Positions 50,691-59,027 of a stretch of DNA of 64,000 nucleotides are shown piece by piece; position 1 is the stretch's first letter; every line of letters starts with the position of its first letter. Below the pieces are notes generated by a model. It saw only the letters and a program-made list of their open reading frames with translations, made no database searches and was not told where the DNA came from. Source of the DNA: Cupriavidus cauae (lineage in GTDB: Bacteria > Pseudomonadota > Gammaproteobacteria > Burkholderiales > Burkholderiaceae); assembly GCF_008632125.1 (NCBI RefSeq), contig NZ_VWRN01000016.1:62001-126000 (forward strand). Reading direction: 5' to 3'. The translations under genes and the position numbers were made by a program.

Positions 50691-51593
50691 TCAGACCGGC
50701 TCGCGCGCCGCGTCGATCAGGTAGTGCACCAGGGTCTCGGCGAACTGCGGCAGCTCGCGGCCGGGCCGGCGCACCAGGCGCAGCTCGCGCTTGGCCCAGT
50801 CGTCCTCCAGCGTGATGAAGCGCAGCACCTTGCGGCTGGCGTAGCGGCGCGCGCAGCTGTTGGGCACGATCGCGATGCCGGCGCCGGCCTCGACCATGCG
50901 GCAGACCGCGTCGAAGCTGCCGACCTGGATGCGCAGGCTGATGCGCTTGCCCATGCCGCTGGCGATGCGGTCCAGGAAGGACTGGATCGCGCTGAACTGG
51001 TTCAGGCCGACGAAGCGGCAGGTATCGAGCAGATCGGCGAAATGCAGCCGCTTGAACTGCGGCAGCGGGTGGTTGACCGGCGCGATCACGATCAGCTCGT
51101 CGCTGCACAGCTGCATCACGTCCAGGTCCTCGGTGGCGACCTCGCCGGCGACGATGCCCAGGTCCGCCGCGCCGGCGCCGATGGCCGAGACGATCTCCTG
51201 CGACAGGTGTTCCTCCAGCTCGATGTCGACGTCCGGGTTCTCCGACAGGAAGCGCGACAGCGCGTTGGCAAGGAACGAGTTGGTCGCGGTGGTGTTGGCC
51301 AGCAGCCGGACCTTGCCCTTGACGCCCTTGGCGTAGGGGCGCAGATCGGCATGCAGGCATTCGAGCTCGCGAAAGACCTCGCGCGCGTGCCGCAGCAGCG
51401 CGTCGCCGGCCGGCGTCAGGCGCACCCCCTTGACCTGGCGGATCAGCAGCTGGGTCTGGAACGCTTCCTCCAGCTGCTTGATGCGGGTGCTCGCCGCCGG
51501 CAGCGACAGGAAGCTGCGTTCGGCCGCCCGCGTCAGGTTATGGGTTTCCCCTACGTTCAGGAACAGGCGCAGGTCGGTCAGGTCGTAATGCAT
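50691..51593 (-). CDS. LysR-family transcriptional regulator
   Basis: Regulator of 300 aa. Winged helix: LTDLRLFLNVGETHNLTRAA, LSLPAASTRIKQLEEAFQTQ; then the effector domain (GKVRLLANTTATNSFLANAL; MVEAGAGIAIVPNSCARRY). ATG 51593 starts the family pattern (MHYDLTDLRLFL). It is divergent from the SDR gene across 145 bp that has an AT-rich stretch (about 51685-51715) where a LysR box and promoter are expected, and it lies next to the ACAD operon. It probably regulates one or both. Confidence 0.9.
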   Translation of the reverse strand: MHYDLTDLRLFLNVGETHNLTRAAERSFLSLPAASTRIKQLEEAFQTQLLIRQVKGVRLTPAGDALLRHAREVFRELECLHADLRPYAKGVKGKVRLLANTTATNSFLANALSRFLSENPDVDIELEEHLSQEIVSAIGAGAADLGIVAGEVATEDLDVMQLCSDELIVIAPVNHPLPQFKRLHFADLLDTCRFVGLNQFSAIQSFLDRIASGMGKRISLRIQVGSFDAVCRMVEAGAGIAIVPNSCARRYASRKVLRFITLEDDWAKRELRLVRRPGRELPQFAETLVHYLIDAAREPV

Positions 51594-51738
51594 CGTGTCG
51601 TGATGGGTTTGGCGGGATCGAACGGAGGGTTTCGGCAGGCGGAAGGCGTCTTTTGGGATTGGCGAATTCCCCTTTCGCTGCCGGCAATTTATCGTATATG
51701 CCGCTTCAATAGAACCTCGTAGGTGGGACAGGAGACCG

Positions 51739-52704
51739 ATGATGACGGCGAAGGTGGAAGGATCGGCGGCAGGCGCGATGGCAGACTCGACGGCTGGCAC
51801 GATGGCGGGCAAGGTCGCGGTGGTGACCGGCGCGGGAGGCGGCATCGGCCGCGGCATCGCGCTGGCGCTGGGCGCCGCGGGCGCGCGCGTGGTGGTCAAC
51901 GATATCGGCGTGTCGCTGAGCGGCGAGGGCGGCGATGCGGGACCGGCGCAGCGCGTGGTCGAGGAAATCCAGGCCGCCGGCGGCGAGGCGGTCGCCAACA
52001 CCGACAGCGTGTCGAGCTGGCAGGGCGCCAACGCGATCGTCCAGTGCGCGCTCGATCGGTTCGGCCGCATCGACGCCGTGATCAACAACGCCGGCAACCT
52101 GCGCGACCGCATGTTCTTCAAGATGAACGAGGAGGAATGGCGCGCGGTGATCGACGTGCATCTGCACGGCACCTTCTTCGTCAGCCGCGCCGCCGCGCCC
52201 TACTTCAAGGACCAGCAGAGCGGCGCCTATGTCCATATGACCTCGACCTCCGGCCTGATCGGCAATTTCGGCCAGGCCAACTACGCCGCCGCCAAGCTGG
52301 GCATCGCGGCGCTGTCCAAATCGATCGCGCTGGACATGGCCCGCTTCAACGTCCGCTCGAACTGCATCGCGCCATTCGCCTGGAGCCGGATGACCAGCTC
52401 GATCCCGTCGGAGACGCCGGAGGAGCAGGCGCGCGTGGCCAAGCTGCAGAAGATGGAGGCCGGCAAGGTCGCGCCGATGGCGGTGTTCCTCGCCAGCGAG
52501 GCGGCGCGCGAGGTCAATGCGCAGATCTTCGCGGTGCGCGCCAACGAGATCATGCTGATGAGCCAGCCGCGGCCGGTGCGCTCGGTGCATGCCAGCGAGG
52601 GGTGGACGCCGGAGTCGATCGCCGAGATCGCGATCCCGGCGATGCGCAACAGCTTCTATCCGCTGGAGCGCTCGCCCGACGTCATCAACTGGGATCCGAT
52701 CTGA
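51739..52704 (+). CDS. short-chain dehydrogenase (hydroxyacyl-CoA dehydrogenase-like)
   Basis: SDR enzyme of 321 aa. Rossmann motif VVTGAGGGIGRGIALALG, NNAG in INNAGNLRDRMFFKMNEEEW, and the Ser/Tyr/Lys triad in TSTSGLIGNFGQANYAAAK. The NLRDRMF segment is typical of the (3R)-hydroxyacyl-CoA dehydrogenase part of MFE-2/HSD17B4-type enzymes. The C-terminal 100 residues extend beyond a standard SDR, as in that group. ATG 51739 is followed by a second in-frame ATG, and AGGAG lies upstream. It probably oxidises a hydroxyacyl-CoA of the pathway encoded around it. Confidence 0.92.
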   Translation: MMTAKVEGSAAGAMADSTAGTMAGKVAVVTGAGGGIGRGIALALGAAGARVVVNDIGVSLSGEGGDAGPAQRVVEEIQAAGGEAVANTDSVSSWQGANAIVQCALDRFGRIDAVINNAGNLRDRMFFKMNEEEWRAVIDVHLHGTFFVSRAAAPYFKDQQSGAYVHMTSTSGLIGNFGQANYAAAKLGIAALSKSIALDMARFNVRSNCIAPFAWSRMTSSIPSETPEEQARVAKLQKMEAGKVAPMAVFLASEAAREVNAQIFAVRANEIMLMSQPRPVRSVHASEGWTPESIAEIAIPAMRNSFYPLERSPDVINWDPI

Positions 52705-52767
52705 GGATTCGCTTCCGACGATCTGATCCGAGATATGCCGCTGCCGGCAATGCGCTGGCAGCACGAC

Positions 52768-52796
52768 GCGCCGGGTGCTGACGCCCGGCGTTTTCA
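52768..52796 (+). terminator. rho-independent terminator of the SDR gene
   Basis: Stem CGCCGGG (52769-52775) / CCCGGCG (52784-52790), eight-base loop, then TTTTCATT. It lies about 65 bp after the SDR stop. Confidence 0.75.
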
Positions 52797-53882
52797 TTGT
52801 CTCGCTCTTCTCCGCTCTCTCCTCTCCTCTCCTCTCCTCTCCTCTCCTTCGCCGTTTCGCCTCTCCTCCTTCGATCGATTGTCGCTCGCGCGCACGTCCT
52901 CGCGCATTGCGGTTTCCCCTCATCGCCGTCGGCTGTCGTCGGTGAATGCCGTTCGTCCACCGCCTTCTTCGTCGACCGTCCGACCATCGTTCCGCTCGCC
53001 CCGTCGCATGTGGCCCGCAATTTGCTGGTGTACCGACAACGGTGGCCGACGGATGCCGCCGCGCGGGCAACCGCGACGGGGAGACAGCGATGCGATCGAC
53101 GCGATCGAATGCGAACTGGAACCTGTAGCGGTTTCGGCATTCCAATGGGCACGCACCCGCACGGTGCGCGCCACGATTCCAAAGGGGAGACGCGATTGCC
53201 TCGACGGTGCATGGAGACAACCGGCGAACGATGCTTCGCCACACCCGGGCCGACAGCGGGCCAGCGCCCGGGCCGATGGGTTAACCCTGCTTTTTGGCAG
53301 CGCGATGCGCGATGTCGCGGCGCTCCGTTTTCATCCCGCTTCGATCCCCGTTTCTGTCCCTGCGTGCGTCGCTGCTTCGATCGCCTTCCCGCGCATCGAG
53401 AACACGACGGCAGCGTGTCGCGCGACGTTGCGCGCGAGGCCTTGGCAGCAGCAACGATGCAGGATGTGCCAACGTACGACCCCACCCGTTCCAAGGTTTT
53501 GCAGTCCCGGTATGTCGTCGATGCTCGCCGGAAGCAATCGTTACAAACAGGGCAGTGCAGCACCAAAGGGAAAGGTGTAAGGTGTGTCCCAGAACATGGT
53601 CGCGCCGCCCAGTGCGAACCGGTCAGCGTGCCGCTCAGTCGCACGCAGCCAGAACGCAGTTTTCACGAGCAGGACCGCGCCGTTGCCAGTGCGCAATGCG
53701 CGTCAACAAGCTCTTCCCCCTGGGCGTTATTTGACTATGATGAAGTAAAGACTTCGCAACATGGTCAGTCTTCCGCCAAGCCGGGGTGGCGGTATTCAAA
53801 GGCTGATACGTGGAATGAGGCAGGGTACCTACCTGCAGACGGACTGCGTTCGCCTCGGACGAGACTCTGACGGGAGTGAGGT
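52797..53882. other. long gene-free stretch before prkA
   Basis: About 1.1 kb in which several open frames exist on both strands but none has a normal composition, start site or recognisable motif. It begins with six or so TCTCC pentamers (52816-52849). Toward the end the base composition falls (about 53715-53760: GTTATTTGACTATGATGAAG), which probably marks the promoter and leader of prkA. Nothing else is recognisable; a small RNA or a decayed gene cannot be excluded. Confidence 0.6.
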
Positions 53883-55805
53883 ATGGACATTTTCGGCCAC
53901 TACGCCACGCGCTTCGAAGCTCGCAAGGAAGAGGAATACAGCATCCAGGAGTATCTGGAGATCTGTAAGAAAGACCCTACTGCCTATGCGACCGCGGCCG
54001 AGCGCATGCTCGCCGCGATCGGGCAGCCAGAGCTGGTAGACACGCACCACGACCCGCGCCTGTCGCGCCTGTTCTTCAACAAGGTCATCAAGATCTATCC
54101 GGCCTTCCGCGAGTTCTACGGCATGGAGGACACGATCGAGCAGATCGTCTCGTTCTTCAAGCATGCCGCGCAGGGTCTCGAGGAACGCAAGCAGATCCTC
54201 TACCTGCTCGGGCCTCCCGGCGGCGGCAAGTCCTCGCTCGCCGAGAAGCTCAAGTCGCTGATGGAGCAGATCCCCATCTACGCGCTGAAGGGCTCGCCCA
54301 TCCATGAATCGCCGCTCGGACTGTTCTCGCCCGAGGAAGACGGCAAGATTCTGGAGGAGGACTACGGCATCCCGGTCCGCTATCTGAACACGATCGCCTC
54401 GCCATGGGCGGTCAAGCGCCTGCACGAGTTCAACGGCGACATCACGCGCTTCCGCGTGGTCAAGCTGCGGCCCTCGGTGCTGTCGCAGATCGCGATCGCG
54501 AAGACCGAGCCGGGCGACGAGAACAACCAGGACATCTCCTCGCTGGTCGGCAAGGTCGATATCCGCAAGCTCGAGGACTATCCGCAGGACGACCCGGACG
54601 CGTACTCGTACTCCGGCGGCCTGTGCCTGGCCAACCGCGGCCTGCTCGAGTTCGTCGAGATGTTCAAGGCCCCGATCAAGGTCCTGCACCCGCTGCTGAC
54701 GGCGACGCAGGAGGGCAACTACAAGGGCACCGAAGGCTTCGGCGCGATTCCGTTCGACGGCGTGATCCTGGCCCACTCGAACGAGGCCGAATGGCAATCG
54801 TTCAAGGCGGACAAGAACAACGAGGCCTTCCTCGACCGGATCTACATCGTCAAGGTGCCGTACTGCCTGCGCGTGTCGGACGAGGTCAAGATCTACGACA
54901 AGCTGCTGCGCAGCAGCTCGCTGTCGGCCGCGCCATGCGCGCCGAACACGCTGAAGATGATGGCGCAGTTCGCGGTGCTGACGCGGATCAAGGAACCGGA
55001 GAACTCGAACATCTTCTCGAAGATGCGGGTCTACGACGGCGAAAGCCTGAAGGACGTCGACCCGAAGGCGAAGTCGTACCAGGAGTATCGCGACTACGCC
55101 GGCATCGACGAGGGCATGAGCGGGCTGTCGACGCGCTTCGCGTTCAAGGTGCTGTCCAAGGTCTTCAACTTCGACAACACCGAGGTCGCGGCCAATCCGG
55201 TGCACCTGCTGTACGTGCTCGAGCAGCAGATCGAGCGCGAACAGTTCCCGCCGGAGCAGGAAGCGAAGCTGCTCTCGTACATCAAGGAATACCTGACGAC
55301 GCCCTTCGTCGAGTTCATCGGCAAGGAGATCCAGACCGCGTATCTGGAGTCGTATTCCGAATATGGCCAGAACATCTTCGACCGCTACGTGGTGTTCGCC
55401 GACCTGTGGATCCAGGACCAGGAGTACCGCGATCCCAATACCGGCGAGATCCTCGACCGCAACGCGCTGAACGACGAGCTGGAGAAGGTGGAAAAGCCGG
55501 CGGGTATCTCGAACCCGAAGGACTTCCGCAACGAGATCGTCAACTTCGTGCTGCGGGCGCGGGCCAACAACGGCGGCAAGAACCCGAACTGGACCAGCTA
55601 CGAGAAGTTGCGCATGGTGATCGAGAAGCGGATGTTCTCCACCACGGAGGACCTGCTGCCGGTCATTTCCTTCAACGCCAAGTCCTCGCGCGAGGACCAG
55701 GAGAAACACGAGAACTTCGTCAACCGCATGGTCGAGAAGGGCTATACGCCCAAGCAGGTCCGGCTGCTGGTGGAGTGGTACTTGCGCGTTCGAAAATCAT
55801 CGTAA
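53883..55805 (+). CDS. prkA: PrkA-type serine protein kinase/AAA ATPase
   Basis: Protein of 640 aa (YeaG in E. coli). N-terminal AAA-like domain with Walker A LLGPPGGGKSSLAEKLK at about residues 108-123, the PrkA-AAA core (NRGLLEFVEMFKAPIKVL; EGNYKGTEGFGAIPFDGVIL), and the C-terminal PrkA kinase domain. It acts in stress and starvation responses, with YeaH and YcgB. GAGTGAGG lies before ATG 53883. Followed by yeaH after 38 bp and spoVR, in the conserved three-gene order. Confidence 0.96.
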   Translation: MDIFGHYATRFEARKEEEYSIQEYLEICKKDPTAYATAAERMLAAIGQPELVDTHHDPRLSRLFFNKVIKIYPAFREFYGMEDTIEQIVSFFKHAAQGLEERKQILYLLGPPGGGKSSLAEKLKSLMEQIPIYALKGSPIHESPLGLFSPEEDGKILEEDYGIPVRYLNTIASPWAVKRLHEFNGDITRFRVVKLRPSVLSQIAIAKTEPGDENNQDISSLVGKVDIRKLEDYPQDDPDAYSYSGGLCLANRGLLEFVEMFKAPIKVLHPLLTATQEGNYKGTEGFGAIPFDGVILAHSNEAEWQSFKADKNNEAFLDRIYIVKVPYCLRVSDEVKIYDKLLRSSSLSAAPCAPNTLKMMAQFAVLTRIKEPENSNIFSKMRVYDGESLKDVDPKAKSYQEYRDYAGIDEGMSGLSTRFAFKVLSKVFNFDNTEVAANPVHLLYVLEQQIEREQFPPEQEAKLLSYIKEYLTTPFVEFIGKEIQTAYLESYSEYGQNIFDRYVVFADLWIQDQEYRDPNTGEILDRNALNDELEKVEKPAGISNPKDFRNEIVNFVLRARANNGGKNPNWTSYEKLRMVIEKRMFSTTEDLLPVISFNAKSSREDQEKHENFVNRMVEKGYTPKQVRLLVEWYLRVRKSS

Positions 55806-55843
55806 CGGCGCCTGCACGGGGCCTCTGAACGAGGGCAACCAAT

Positions 55844-57124
55844 ATGGCCACGGTCATCGATCGGCGGGAGAATGGCGGCAACAAGAGTGCGGTCAACAAG
55901 CAGCGTTTCATCAAGCGTTACCGCGAGCAGATTCGGCAAGCCGTAGCGAAGGCGGTGTCCGGCCGGAAGATCATGGACATCGAGCAGAGCGGGCAGGTGT
56001 CCATTCCGGTCAAGGACATCTCCGAGCCGATTTTCCACCATGGCCAGGGTGGCAAGCGCGAGTGGATCCACCCCGGCAACAAGAAGTTCGTCCGCGGAGA
56101 CAGTTTCGACCGCCAGCAGCAAGGGGCGGGCGGAACCGGCTCGCGGGCGAGCGACTCGGGCGAGGGCGAGGACGATTTCGTCTTCACGCTCTCGCGCGAG
56201 GACTTCCTGAATTTCTTCTTCGAGGACATGGCGCTGCCCGACATGGCCAAGCGCCATCTGGCCAAGATCGCCGAGGTGCGCAAGGTGCGCGCCGGCTTTT
56301 CGATCGACGGCACGCCCTCGAACCTGTCGGTGCTGCGCACGATGCGCAGTTCGCTCGGCCGCCGCATCGCGCTGTCCGGGCCCTACCAGCGGCGCCTGCA
56401 GGCGCTCGAGCAGCAGTACAGCGAGGTGCTCGAGGAAGAGGGGCCCTACACGGCCCGCGCGCAGGAGATGATGAAGGAGATGCGCCATCTGCGCGCCTGC
56501 ATCGATCGCGTGCCCTTCATCGAGAAGCTGGACCTGCGCTACAACAACCGCGTGCTGAAGAAGCGTCCGCAGGCACAGGCGGTGATGTTCTGCCTGATGG
56601 ACGTGTCGGGTTCGATGGACGAGAGCCGCAAGGACCTGGCCAAGCGCTTCTTCATGCTGCTGTACCTGTTCCTGAAGCGGAACTACGAACGCATCGACGT
56701 CGTCTTCATCCGCCACCATACGGTCGCCAAGGAAGTCGACGAGGAAGATTTCTTCCACTCGCGCGAATCGGGCGGCACGGTGGTGTCCAGCGCGCTGAAG
56801 CTGATGGTCGACGTGATCCACAACCGCTACCCGGCCAGCCAGTGGAACATCTACTGCGCGCAGGCGTCGGACGGCGACAACTGGGCCGGCGACTCGGAAC
56901 TGTGCGGGCGGCTGCTGCGCGAATCGATCCTGCCGCTGGTGCAGTACTACGCCTATGTAGAAGTCGCGTCGGAGGAGCCGCAGAACCTGTGGGAAGAGTA
57001 CATGACGGTCAAGGGCGCGCACGAGAACTTCGCGATGCAGCGGATCATCGGCGCGGACGAGATCTATCCGGTCTTGCACGACCTGTTTCAGAAGAAGGCG
57101 GCCTGGCCGAACACCGGGCGTTGA
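55844..57124 (+). CDS. yeaH: DUF444/YeaH-YhbH family protein with VWA domain
   Basis: Protein of 426 aa. N-terminal conserved leader (RRENGGNKSAVNKQRFIKRY), a charged middle with a Gly/Ser-rich part (GAGGTGSRASDSGEGEDDFV), and a C-terminal von Willebrand A-like domain with a MIDAS DxSxS motif (FCLMDVSGSMDESRKDLAKR). Works with PrkA and SpoVR in stress adaptation; biochemical role not known. Same strand as prkA, 38 bp after it. Confidence 0.95.
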   Translation: MATVIDRRENGGNKSAVNKQRFIKRYREQIRQAVAKAVSGRKIMDIEQSGQVSIPVKDISEPIFHHGQGGKREWIHPGNKKFVRGDSFDRQQQGAGGTGSRASDSGEGEDDFVFTLSREDFLNFFFEDMALPDMAKRHLAKIAEVRKVRAGFSIDGTPSNLSVLRTMRSSLGRRIALSGPYQRRLQALEQQYSEVLEEEGPYTARAQEMMKEMRHLRACIDRVPFIEKLDLRYNNRVLKKRPQAQAVMFCLMDVSGSMDESRKDLAKRFFMLLYLFLKRNYERIDVVFIRHHTVAKEVDEEDFFHSRESGGTVVSSALKLMVDVIHNRYPASQWNIYCAQASDGDNWAGDSELCGRLLRESILPLVQYYAYVEVASEEPQNLWEEYMTVKGAHENFAMQRIIGADEIYPVLHDLFQKKAAWPNTGR

Positions 57125-57260
57125 TGCGCTGACGCCTTGATGCGTCGATGCACCGGCGCAGCGGCGCCCGGGCATGGTGTCAATGCAGGGGTGCCGCGCC
57201 GGACAGGCCTTGGCTAACCGGCGGAGCCGCGATCGCGGGCCGCCGACATGGGGGTGGGAA

Positions 57261-58793
57261 ATGGCATACCTCTCTACCGGTTCGGAGTGGACCTTCGAAC
57301 TGATCCAGCGGTACGACCGGGAGATCGCGCGCATCGCGGCCGATTTCGGCCTCGATACCTATCCCAACCAGATCGAGATCATCACCGCCGAGCAGATGCT
57401 GGACGCCTACGCGTCCGCGGGGCTGCCGGTCGGCTACAGCCACTGGTCCTACGGCAAGCACTTCCTCGCTTCCGAGCGCAGCTACCAGCGCGGCCACATG
57501 GGCCTGGCCTACGAGATCGTGATCAACTCCAACCCCTGCATCGCCTACCTGATGGAGGAGAACACGATGCCGATGCAGGCGCTGACGATCGCGCACGCCT
57601 GCTACGGCCACAACTCCTTCTTCAAGGGCAATTACCTGTTCCGCACCTGGACCAATGCGGACGCCATCGTCGACTACCTGCTGTTCGCCAAGAACTACGT
57701 GGCCGAATGCGAGCAGCGTTACGGCGAGCAGGAGGTCGAACTGCTGCTCGACTCCTGCCACGCGCTGCAGAACTACGGCGTGGACCGCTACAAGCGCCCG
57801 AAGAAGCTGTCGATCACCGAGGAGCAGGCGCGCCAGGCCGAGCGCGAGAACTATCTGCAGATGCAGGTCAACGATCTGTGGCGCACGCTGCCGAAGCACC
57901 GCTCGCACGCGCTGGTGACCGAGGACGAGACGCCGGAGGCCGAGGCCACCTTCCCGCCGGAGCCGCAGGAAAACCTGCTGTACTTCATCGAGAAGAACGC
58001 ACCCAAGCTGCAGCCCTGGCAGCGCGAGATCGTCCGCATCGTGCGCAAGATCGCGCAGTACTTCTACCCGCAGCGGCAGACCAAGGTGATGAACGAGGGC
58101 TGGGCCACGTTCTGGCACTACACGATCCTGCACGAGCTGTACGAGCAGGGGCTGGTCAACGACGCCTTCATGATGGAGCTGCTGCAGGCGCATACCAACG
58201 TCATCTACCAGCCGCCGTACCACAGCCCTTATTACAGCGGACTCAATCCTTACACGCTCGGCTTCCTGATGTTCCAGGACCTGCGCCGCATGTGCGAGCG
58301 CCCCGAGGAGGAGGATTATCGCTGGGCGCCGGAGATTGCCGGCAGCGACTGGCGCAAGACGCTGGACTTCGCCATGCGCAACTTCAAGGACGAAAGCTTC
58401 CTGCTGCAGTTCCTGTCGCCGCGCGTGATCCGCGAACTGAAGCTGTTCTCGGTGCTGGACGACGACCGCGAAAGCAAGCTGCGCGTGACCGCGATCCACG
58501 ACGACGAGGGCTATCGCCGCATCCGTCAGCTGCTGGCCAGCCAGTACGACCTGTCCAATATCGAGCCGAACATCCAGGTCACCAACGTCGACGTCGGCGG
58601 CGACCGCTCGCTGACGCTGCGCCATCTGCAGAACGACCGCCGGCCGCTCGCGCAGAACTTCGAGGAGGTGATCCGCCATGTCACCCGGCTATGGGGCTTC
58701 ACCGTGCGGCTCGAGGTTGTCTACGAGGACGGCCGGCACGAGATCAAGTACGAATGCCGGCCCGAGCGCAAGCATCATCGCAAGGCGGCATAG
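57261..58793 (+). CDS. SpoVR/YcgB family protein
   Basis: Protein of 510 aa. Typical SpoVR sequence: YPNQIEIITAEQMLDAYASA, GLPVGYSHWSYGKHFLASER, HACYGHNSFFKGNYLF, KVMNEGWATFWHYTILHELY. Conserved His and Glu residues suggest metal binding. In Bacillus SpoVR affects the spore cortex; in non-sporulating bacteria it belongs to the prkA-yeaH-ycgB stress unit. ATG 57261 is where homology begins (MAYLSTGSEWTFELIQRYD); an in-frame ATG at 57174 would add 29 residues. A terminator follows 138 bp later. Confidence 0.95.
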   Translation: MAYLSTGSEWTFELIQRYDREIARIAADFGLDTYPNQIEIITAEQMLDAYASAGLPVGYSHWSYGKHFLASERSYQRGHMGLAYEIVINSNPCIAYLMEENTMPMQALTIAHACYGHNSFFKGNYLFRTWTNADAIVDYLLFAKNYVAECEQRYGEQEVELLLDSCHALQNYGVDRYKRPKKLSITEEQARQAERENYLQMQVNDLWRTLPKHRSHALVTEDETPEAEATFPPEPQENLLYFIEKNAPKLQPWQREIVRIVRKIAQYFYPQRQTKVMNEGWATFWHYTILHELYEQGLVNDAFMMELLQAHTNVIYQPPYHSPYYSGLNPYTLGFLMFQDLRRMCERPEEEDYRWAPEIAGSDWRKTLDFAMRNFKDESFLLQFLSPRVIRELKLFSVLDDDRESKLRVTAIHDDEGYRRIRQLLASQYDLSNIEPNIQVTNVDVGGDRSLTLRHLQNDRRPLAQNFEEVIRHVTRLWGFTVRLEVVYEDGRHEIKYECRPERKHHRKAA

Positions 58794-58930
58794 GGCGGCA
58801 TAGGGCGGCAGAGGGCGGCAAATAGGGCGACATGAGGCGGCATAAGGCCGCGTGAGGCGGCGTAAGCCGGCGGAAACGATCCGATAGCGGTCCGCGCGGC
58901 GAGCCGGGTGCGGCAAGCGAGCAAGGCAAG

Positions 58931-58968
58931 AGCGGGGATTTCAGCGCTGAAATCTCCGCTCGTTTTAT
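58931..58968. terminator. terminator between the convergent spoVR and mscS genes
   Basis: Fourteen-base arms AGCGGGGATTTCAG and CTGAAATCTCCGCT (one G-U pair) with a two-base centre, followed by CGTTTTATTT. Just upstream (58793-58870) AGGGCGGCAT-like repeats run after the spoVR stop. Confidence 0.85.
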
Positions 58969-59027
58969 TTGGAAGCGATTGGGCGGGTGGGAAGCGGTTC
59001 GAAGCGTTCTTCCTGTGCCAGGCATCC

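Noticed and set aside
52685-53870. Three open frames of 280-360 codons on both strands before prkA
   Set aside because: They overlap one another, have no good start or motif, and odd Ser/Arg/Pro-rich composition.
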